A stretch of DNA of 59,962 nt. Origin: Methanosarcinaceae archaeon (GTDB lineage Archaea; Halobacteriota; Methanosarcinia; Methanosarcinales; Methanosarcinaceae). The translations under genes were made by a program, and so were the position numbers. This document shows positions 54,910 through 59,962 of the stretch, piece after piece. The notes below the pieces were generated by a model. It did no database searches and had not been told where the DNA came from. It saw only the letters and a program-made list of their open reading frames with translations. The first letter of the stretch is position 1. The number at the start of each line of letters is the position of its first letter. The stretch lies in contig JAMJFS010000004.1 in NCBI GenBank assembly GCA_023544565.1, forward strand, positions 20,817 through 80,778, read 5' to 3'.

Positions 54910-55611
54910 ATGAGCGCAATATCACTACTCAGCAGCGGTCTGGATTCAGTCGCAGCATTAACACTTGTAAAAGAGCAGACAGACATAAAGTTAGCCTTAA
55001 CATTCGACTACGGTCAGCGCTCTTCGCAGCGCGAGATCGAATACTCCAAAACAATATGCAACCATTTTGGCATTGAACATAAAGTGATCACTATCGACTG
55101 GCTTGGAGAGATCACAAATACATCACTGGTAAACAGGGATATGGATGTCCCCGAACTTACGCTTGAGAGGATATCGGACAGTGCTGATCCGGAGATCACA
55201 AAGGAATCTGCAAAGAACGTGTGGGTCCCAAACCGTAATGGTGTTATGATAAACATTGCTGCGAGTTTTGCTGAGAGTCTTGGATGCGAGTATGTGATCG
55301 TGGGATTCAATGGCGAAGAAGCGGCAACGTTCTCTGACAACTCATTCGAGTATGTTCAGGCAATGGACAATTGCCTATCATATTCCACCCGGAATGGCGT
55401 CAAAGTGCTGGCACCTCTTATTGAATTTGATAAAAACGGTATCGTACGTGAAGCACTGCGATCAGGCGCGCCACTTGAGTGGAGCTGGAGCTGTTACCAC
55501 GGCGCAGATGTTCCTTGCGGTGTGTGCGAGAGTTGTGTTAGACGGGCGCGCGGGTTTGCTGAAGCAGGGGGGGAAGACCCGCTTCTTGTAAGATTACGAG
55601 ATATGGAGTAA
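54910..55611 (+). CDS. queC: 7-cyano-7-deazaguanine synthase QueC
   Basis: This enzyme converts CDG to preQ0 with ATP and ammonia. ATG at 54910 gives [17 protein letters not shown], the family start with the PP-loop SGLDS; AAGGA lies 8 nt before it. TATA-like TTTAAATAA (about 54852-54860) is upstream. It contains [21 protein letters not shown] and a C-terminal zinc site ([15 protein letters not shown]). It opens the queC-DUF366-queE-queD cluster; preQ0 is the archaeosine precursor. Confidence 0.95.
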   Translation: MSAISLLSSGLDSVAALTLVKEQTDIKLALTFDYGQRSSQREIEYSKTICNHFGIEHKVITIDWLGEITNTSLVNRDMDVPELTLERISDSADPEITKESAKNVWVPNRNGVMINIAASFAESLGCEYVIVGFNGEEAATFSDNSFEYVQAMDNCLSYSTRNGVKVLAPLIEFDKNGIVREALRSGAPLEWSWSCYHGADVPCGVCESCVRRARGFAEAGGEDPLLVRLRDME

Positions 55612-55616
55612 AACTC

Positions 55617-56174
55617 ATGAAATGTATTATTTTTGATAAAGAACTGGACTACGACGGCAGCCAGATATCTTCACTGTGGGGATACAATATTGCAGACGTG
55701 CAGGATGATTCCATCATTGCTTTTAGGGGCAGATGTGACGTGAAGATTGAGCACATGATCGACCTTGAAGATAAGAAGGCTGATGAATCCATAATTTCTC
55801 CTGACATGCTTCATTTCATTATCGAGCATTTTGACTCGACCGACCTCAAACTCATCTATGCAAGACAGCGTTTGTTTACGTCAATCGTTTTCGAAATACT
55901 GACCGCGCGCGGAATTAGTGTCAGGCGCGAGGGTGATGATCTTTTCGTCAACAACAAAAAACTCACAGTATCCATTGCCAGCACCTCGGCTGTCTCACAA
56001 AAGATCCATTTCGGGATCAATGTCACTCATGATTTTTACGGAAATCTGAACGATATAGGAATAAACGGAGACGAGATCAATAAATTGATGCAGGAGATTG
56101 CAGACCGTTACACGCAGGAATTCGAGGATATCGAAAAAGACCTGCGCAAATCGCGACCACTGGATGTGATCTGA
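55617..56174 (+). CDS. DUF366 family protein
   Basis: This 185-aa protein of unknown function matches the archaeal DUF366 type (starts [17 protein letters not shown], with [52 protein letters not shown]). It sits between queC and queE, 5 nt after queC and overlapping queE by one base, so a role in deazaguanine or archaeosine metabolism is a reasonable inference. There is no direct evidence. Confidence 0.75.
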   Translation: MKCIIFDKELDYDGSQISSLWGYNIADVQDDSIIAFRGRCDVKIEHMIDLEDKKADESIISPDMLHFIIEHFDSTDLKLIYARQRLFTSIVFEILTARGISVRREGDDLFVNNKKLTVSIASTSAVSQKIHFGINVTHDFYGNLNDIGINGDEINKLMQEIADRYTQEFEDIEKDLRKSRPLDVI

Positions 56175-56920
56175 TGTTTGCACCGATAAGCGAGATATTC
56201 GACTCGGTTCAGGGCGAAGGGCCATACGTTGGTGTCAGGCAGGCATTCGTGCGCTTTGTCGGATGCAACCTGAATTGCTCTTACTGTGATACGCCGCGCG
56301 AGGATGTGGGATACTGTCGTTATGAAAAGAATGCGGGGTCAGATTCGTTTGAAGAATTGACAAATCCTCTAACCGTGAATATGGTTGAGGGCATGCTCGA
56401 ATACTACAAGCATATCCATTCAATATCGCTCACAGGAGGCGAACCGTTGCTTCATGCTGATTTTATCAACCAGATGCATACACCTGCGCCGCTGTATCTC
56501 GAATCCAATATGACATTGCCGCAGAATGCTAAAAAGATCAAGGATAGGATATCCTATGTTGCAGGCGATGTAAAACTTACACACGAGTTCGAAGGCGAAG
56601 ACTTTGAATCCCATCTTGACAGGACAATTGAATGTTTCAGGGTGCTGAAAAGTACAAAAACAAGGGATTGCTTCTGCAAGATCGTTGTAACGAATGGCAC
56701 AAATCCCGATGACGTGCTCGGTGTTGTTGGTGCAATATCGAATTACATCTCATGTGTGGTGCTCCAGCCTGTTACAATGAATGCAAGTGCAACTACAAGT
56801 GCAACTAAAACTACAAAACCTGCACCAGTGCAATCTTTGATGGACTTGCAAAAGAACTTGATCGATGTAATCGATACACGAATAATACCACAGACCCACA
56901 AGATGTGGGGGTGCTTATAA
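56174..56920 (+). CDS. queE: 7-carboxy-7-deazaguanine synthase QueE (radical SAM)
   Basis: This enzyme makes the deazaguanine ring from carboxy-tetrahydropterin. It starts [20 protein letters not shown], with the radical-SAM cluster [10 protein letters not shown] (shortened CxxxCxxC) at about 34-43, then [13 protein letters not shown]. It has 248 aa. One-base overlaps with DUF366 and queD show coupling. A Ser/Thr/Lys repetitive stretch ([16 protein letters not shown]) near the C-terminus is an unusual low-complexity insert. Confidence 0.93.
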   Translation: MFAPISEIFDSVQGEGPYVGVRQAFVRFVGCNLNCSYCDTPREDVGYCRYEKNAGSDSFEELTNPLTVNMVEGMLEYYKHIHSISLTGGEPLLHADFINQMHTPAPLYLESNMTLPQNAKKIKDRISYVAGDVKLTHEFEGEDFESHLDRTIECFRVLKSTKTRDCFCKIVVTNGTNPDDVLGVVGAISNYISCVVLQPVTMNASATTSATKTTKPAPVQSLMDLQKNLIDVIDTRIIPQTHKMWGCL

Positions 56921-57270
56921 TGACAAAAATGAAACTTGGAATAATTGAATATATAGATAGTGCACACTACCTGCCGGATCATGAAACATGCAGTATCATG
57001 CACGGGCACACGTACAAAATTGAGATTGTGATAGAAGGCGAGAAGAAAGAAAGCGGAATGGTCATGGATTTCTATGATCTCAAGACCACAATAAAAGATG
57101 TCTTGAAGGAATATGATCACACCATACTGAATAACATTCTCCCATATCCAAGTGTGGAAAATCTATGCCAGGATATTCATGCCAAACTTTCGGCAAGACT
57201 TGAGTTCCCGCTTAGTTTAAGGGTATGGGAAGGGCATGGTAAGTGGTGCGAGATCAGTTCGATCGATTAA
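56920..57270 (+). CDS. queD: 6-carboxytetrahydropterin synthase QueD
   Basis: QueD converts dihydroneopterin triphosphate to carboxy-tetrahydropterin, the substrate of QueE. ATG at 56920 (TAATG overlap with queE) gives a 116-aa protein. Zinc-site histidines are visible in DSAHYL and HGHTYK, the catalytic Cys in CSIMHGH, and DHTILN and VWEGHGKWCE near the end. It is the last gene of the queC cluster. Confidence 0.93.
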   Translation: MTKMKLGIIEYIDSAHYLPDHETCSIMHGHTYKIEIVIEGEKKESGMVMDFYDLKTTIKDVLKEYDHTILNNILPYPSVENLCQDIHAKLSARLEFPLSLRVWEGHGKWCEISSID

Positions 57271-57338
57271 ATGTATTTTCACAGTTGGTATGATGACTAT
57301 TAAAATGCGATTATTTTAGATGGGGCTAAAAGCAATGT

Positions 57339-57361
57339 AACCGCCGCAGGCGGCATATTTC
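57339..57361. repeat. GC-rich palindromic repeat, copy 2
   Basis: Identical over 23 nt to 20498-20520 (core CCGCCGCAGGCGGC). A related palindrome, GCCGCACGCGGC (about 57474-57485), lies downstream. The whole 57271-57608 gap shows no coding gene. Shared phrases with 20840-20860 suggest a dispersed, decayed element. Confidence 0.6.
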
Positions 57362-57608
57362 CACACCACTACTACGAATGAAATGAATGTTTCCGCGGCA
57401 AATAACATTTGTAAAAATATGCACGCAGACTTAATCGGAACATCAGCGATGATTTTTTGATTTTTATTGAATGTGCCGCACGCGGCGGATTTACGTGTGG
57501 TTAAAGATATCTCAAAAAATATGGTTAACATTTCCATTCCAAAATGTATATCAATGTTTGACAAGTTAAACATAAAATAGACTAGGCTTGATGATGCGGA
57601 GGAGAAAT

Positions 57609-58532
57609 ATGCTTGATGAGAAAAATAATAAAGGCGCTGAAGAGTGCTGTCCTAAATCTGATGAAAGAGACGGTGAGTTTACACGAAAGATAGCTGAACA
57701 CCCATGTTATGATAAGAGTGCACAGCACAAATACGGCAGGATACATCTTCCTGTGGCACCGGTCTGTAATGTCCAGTGCAATTTCTGTGTGCGTGATTTT
57801 GATTGCGTGAATGAAAGCCGCCCGGGTGTGACAAGCCAGTTGCTGACGCCGCAGAAAGCGCTTGAAAAGGTCAGGGATGTTGTTGCAAAGCACCCGTTCA
57901 TAAAAGTAGTCGGAATTGCAGGACCGGGAGATCCTCTTGCTAACGATGAGACATTTGAGACATTTGAATTGGTGGGAAAGGAGTTTCCTGAATTGACACT
58001 CTGCATGAGTACGAATGGTCTTTACCTGCCAGAGAAACTGCCTGAACTGGTACGTCTTGGCGTATCTACCTTAACGGTCACTGTAAATGCCATAGACCCG
58101 GAAATTATGGAAAAGATATATTCACATATCGTTTATGATGGTAAGATTCTCAATGGTATCGAGGCTGCAAAGGTTATGCACAAAAAACAAATGGATGGCA
58201 TAAAAGCGGCAGTTGAAGCGGGTCTTGTTGTTAAGATCAATACGGTACTCATACCAACGATCAACGATGATCACATCATTGATATTGCTAAAAAGATGAA
58301 GGAACTGGGCGTCTATATCATGAACGTGATGCCGCTTATCAATCAGGGTGCATTTGCACACATAACTCCTCCAACAACGAAGGAGCGTGCTGCTATTCAA
58401 AAGGAATGCGAACCTTATGTCACCCAGATGAAACACTGTCGCCAATGCAGGGCGGATGCTTATGGTCTGATTGGTGAAGACCTGTCGCATGTTAGTGATA
58501 AAAGAAGGAAATTGCTTCAGGTAAAGATATAA
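57609..58532 (+). CDS. nifB: NifB-type radical SAM protein
   Basis: NifB makes the NifB-co cluster for nitrogenase cofactors. ATG 57609 follows GGAGGAGA by 3-5 nt; the ORF could start at 57588. The 307 aa contain HPCYDKSAQHKYGRIHLPVAP, the SAM cluster CNVQCNFC, the following DFDCVNESRPGV, the GPGDPLAN motif, and a Cys pair near the end (CRQC). It is the short archaeal form without a NafY domain. No other nif genes lie within the window. Confidence 0.9.
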   Translation: MLDEKNNKGAEECCPKSDERDGEFTRKIAEHPCYDKSAQHKYGRIHLPVAPVCNVQCNFCVRDFDCVNESRPGVTSQLLTPQKALEKVRDVVAKHPFIKVVGIAGPGDPLANDETFETFELVGKEFPELTLCMSTNGLYLPEKLPELVRLGVSTLTVTVNAIDPEIMEKIYSHIVYDGKILNGIEAAKVMHKKQMDGIKAAVEAGLVVKINTVLIPTINDDHIIDIAKKMKELGVYIMNVMPLINQGAFAHITPPTTKERAAIQKECEPYVTQMKHCRQCRADAYGLIGEDLSHVSDKRRKLLQVKI

Positions 58533-58551
58533 GACATAGTTGATTAGTAAT

Positions 58552-58626
58552 TACTAATATTGAGTCAGGATAACTCTAATACAATTATAACTATAATCAC
58601 AATTATAGTTGGCTCAAATTAGTAAC
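58552..58626. terminator. Nested inverted repeats between nifB and mmp2
   Basis: Outer arms are TTACTAATATTGAGTC (58552-58567) and GGCTCAAATTAGTAA (58612-58626), about 13 of 15 paired. Inner arms are AACTATAAT (58590-58598) and ATTATAGTT (58603-58611), perfect. The stem lies about 20 nt after the nifB stop. It might end transcription or regulate the next gene; the T-tract is weak. Confidence 0.4.
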
Positions 58627-58674
58627 TATAGCATAATCATAATTTAATATACTAAATAATCAGGTGGCATCACA

Positions 58675-59655
58675 TTGGATCTGGATAAACTTGTACGGAG
58701 CATCAGGGATTTTGAGGGTGTTACCCGCAAAAAACCGATCGCAGATATTGTAAGAATGTTCGAGACCGTGCGTAGTGAATACGGCGGCACGATAGTTGAT
58801 TTCGGGGACGATGCGGCTGTTATTGATATTGGTGGCGATGATGTGATATTGTTTGCAGCAGACGGTATATGGGGAAAATTGCTGCGTGCAAGTCCGTGGT
58901 GGGCAGGGTACAGTTCTGTTGTTGTGAACATAAATGATATCTCGGCAATGGGAGGTCGGCCGCTTGCGATGGTAAATGTTATGTCATCCAACAACAAGGC
59001 CGCATGCAAGGAAATGCTTCAGGGGATTACGGATGGAATTAAGAAATTCGGAGTTCCAATGGTTGGAGGGCATATGCATCCTGACACGCCGTACAGTTCA
59101 CTTTCAGTTGCAATTATTGGGATCGCAAAGAAGGATTGTCTTATCAGGAGTGATACAGCACAACCGGGTGATGCGATAATTGTTGCTTATGATATGGATG
59201 GGAAGATTGGTCCGAATTCACCATATAGTTGGGATACAACGTCATTCAAGGATTCGAAATTAGTACGTGAAAGGTTCCTTGTTATGCAAACCATCGGGGA
59301 ACGAAAGATTGCGACAGGAGGAAAAGACATCTCCAACCCGGGTACAATCGGGACACTCGGAATGTTGTGTGAGACAAGCAATGTAGGAGCATCTGTGGAT
59401 CTTATGAAGATCCCTGTGCCGGATGGTGTTGATTTTGGACAATGGCTAAAAGTCTATCCTGCTACGGGATATGTCATTACTGCAAAACCGGATGATGCGG
59501 CTGAATGTATCCGGATATACGAGGATGTGGGAATTACTGCTGCTGTTGTAGGAGAGATAACTGCCAGTCTTAAATTAGACATATATAATGAAAACGAAAG
59601 GGCAACTGTTTTCGATTTTGAGATTGACGATATAACCGGTATAACTGCCGAATAA
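58675..59655 (+). CDS. Methanogenesis marker protein 2 (AIR-synthase-related)
   Basis: The 326-aa protein belongs to the PurM/AIR-synthase-like family of methanogenesis marker 2. It shows DFGDDAAVIDIGGDDVILFAAD split around GDDAAV, ISAMGGRPLAMVNV, and VGGHMHPDTPYSSLSV. The start is TTG (58675), behind GGTGG. The exact reaction is unknown; the family is nearly restricted to methanogens. Note that nifB upstream could be cotranscribed. Confidence 0.9.
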   Translation: MDLDKLVRSIRDFEGVTRKKPIADIVRMFETVRSEYGGTIVDFGDDAAVIDIGGDDVILFAADGIWGKLLRASPWWAGYSSVVVNINDISAMGGRPLAMVNVMSSNNKAACKEMLQGITDGIKKFGVPMVGGHMHPDTPYSSLSVAIIGIAKKDCLIRSDTAQPGDAIIVAYDMDGKIGPNSPYSWDTTSFKDSKLVRERFLVMQTIGERKIATGGKDISNPGTIGTLGMLCETSNVGASVDLMKIPVPDGVDFGQWLKVYPATGYVITAKPDDAAECIRIYEDVGITAAVVGEITASLKLDIYNENERATVFDFEIDDITGITAE

Positions 59656-59813
59656 GACGTTATATGTTTATTTTTTGGTTACTATTCAGCCACCCTATAA
59701 ACAGTTTACTTTTTAGAAGGCACATAAACCGAATAATCAATATAATTTGATATCATATAAAATTAATATTCAAAAAGCAACCAAATTTTATCCATTTATC
59801 TGAGGGGATTAAT

Positions 59814-59962
59814 ATGGAACGTGAAGAGATTCTTGCAGTTTATAAAGCTGGGCCATAAGCAGTTATCAATCTAATAGAGCAACAAGCTACAATAATTGCC
59901 AAACTTGAAGAACGCGTCAAATCATTAGAGGAACAACTCAACAAAAACAGTCGTAACAGTAG
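59814..59962 (+). pseudogene. N-terminal part of an IS66-type transposase with a nonsense codon
   Basis: From ATG 59814 the frame reads MEREEILAVYKAGP, then TAA (59856-59858), then AVINLIEQQATIIAKLEERV, KSLEEQLNKNSRNSS and on past the window. This is the coiled-coil start of IS66 TnpC, where GPEAV is normally found, so GAA has become TAA. GAGGGGATTA is the ribosome binding site. The element continues to the right. 59656-59813 shows no gene. Confidence 0.75.

Noticed and set aside
57588-57608. Upstream ATG codons of nifB
   Set aside because: They lie before or within the GGAGGAGA ribosome binding site that serves the ATG at 57609.

Overview
The window is chromosomal DNA from a methanogenic archaeon, most likely a Methanosarcinales (methylotrophic Methanosarcinaceae-type) genome of low GC content. 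The evidence is archaeal TFB, Gar1, RpoK and RpoN, an archaeal mevalonate-pathway cluster ending in isopentenyl phosphate kinase and type II IPP isomerase, MptE, methanogenesis marker 2, archaeal NifB, SepF, and a two-gene transcript of a secreted protein and a winged-helix regulator. The genus cannot be fixed from the sequence alone.

Layout. 1-3.5 kb: a 65-bp tandem repeat, tRNA-Thr(CGU), trm5, a LysE-type exporter, then gar1 and tfb. 3.5-6.8 kb: a candidate free-standing structured RNA, pyruvate phosphate dikinase and a small membrane protein. 6.8-16 kb: a long minus-strand information/isoprenoid block (idsA, RNase J, fni with an apparent AUU start, ipk, mvk, MEMO, rps2, rpoK, rpoN, rps9, rpl13, rpl18e). 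16-21.8 kb: cutA, a site-2 protease, a K+ channel with RCK domain, a TrkA protein, an FmdE-like zinc-domain stub and a TauE permease. 21.8-23.9 kb: a small graveyard with an IS66 relic cut by a dead IS1634-like element and an unidentified gene tail. 23.9-31.2 kb: proS, ZPR1-like and sepF, a PUA protein, ileS and mptE.

31.2-35.3 kb is the most plastic part. Three copies of a structured leader-like sequence, two paralogous secreted proteins (one a serine protease, one ending in a PGF-CTERM-like tail), a two-domain regulator split by an in-frame TGA, and a duplicated mptE tail lie close together. 35.3-39.3 kb: a membrane protein, UspA, a short orphan V/A-ATPase I-like protein, and shikimate kinase, chorismate mutase and purE. 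39.3-44.8 kb: tandem 62-nt repeats, a PAS/GAF histidine kinase, and an ECF nickel/cobalt transporter whose CbiM, PDGLE and CbiO parts are one polypeptide, followed by cbiQ. 44.8-46.7 kb: a duplicated copy of the pheA promoter and first codons lies on the far side of a decayed retropepsin-like gene pair, then pheA. 46.7-54 kb: a MoxR, DUF58 and double VWA membrane operon. 54.3-57.3 kb: a ferritin-like protein and the preQ0/archaeosine cluster queC, DUF366, queE, queD. 57.6-59.7 kb: nifB and methanogenesis marker 2. The window ends inside the start of another broken IS66 transposase.

Functional links: idsA, fni, ipk and mvk together build archaeal lipid precursors; pheA, chorismate mutase and shikimate kinase serve aromatic amino acids; queC/E/D make preQ0 for archaeosine; the Cbi transporter supplies nickel or cobalt for methanogenic cofactors. 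I found no CRISPR array and no complete, active mobile element. The best candidates for undescribed biology are the three-copy leader element, the AUU-start fni, the CbiM-PDGLE-CbiO fusion, and the structured RNA next to gar1.
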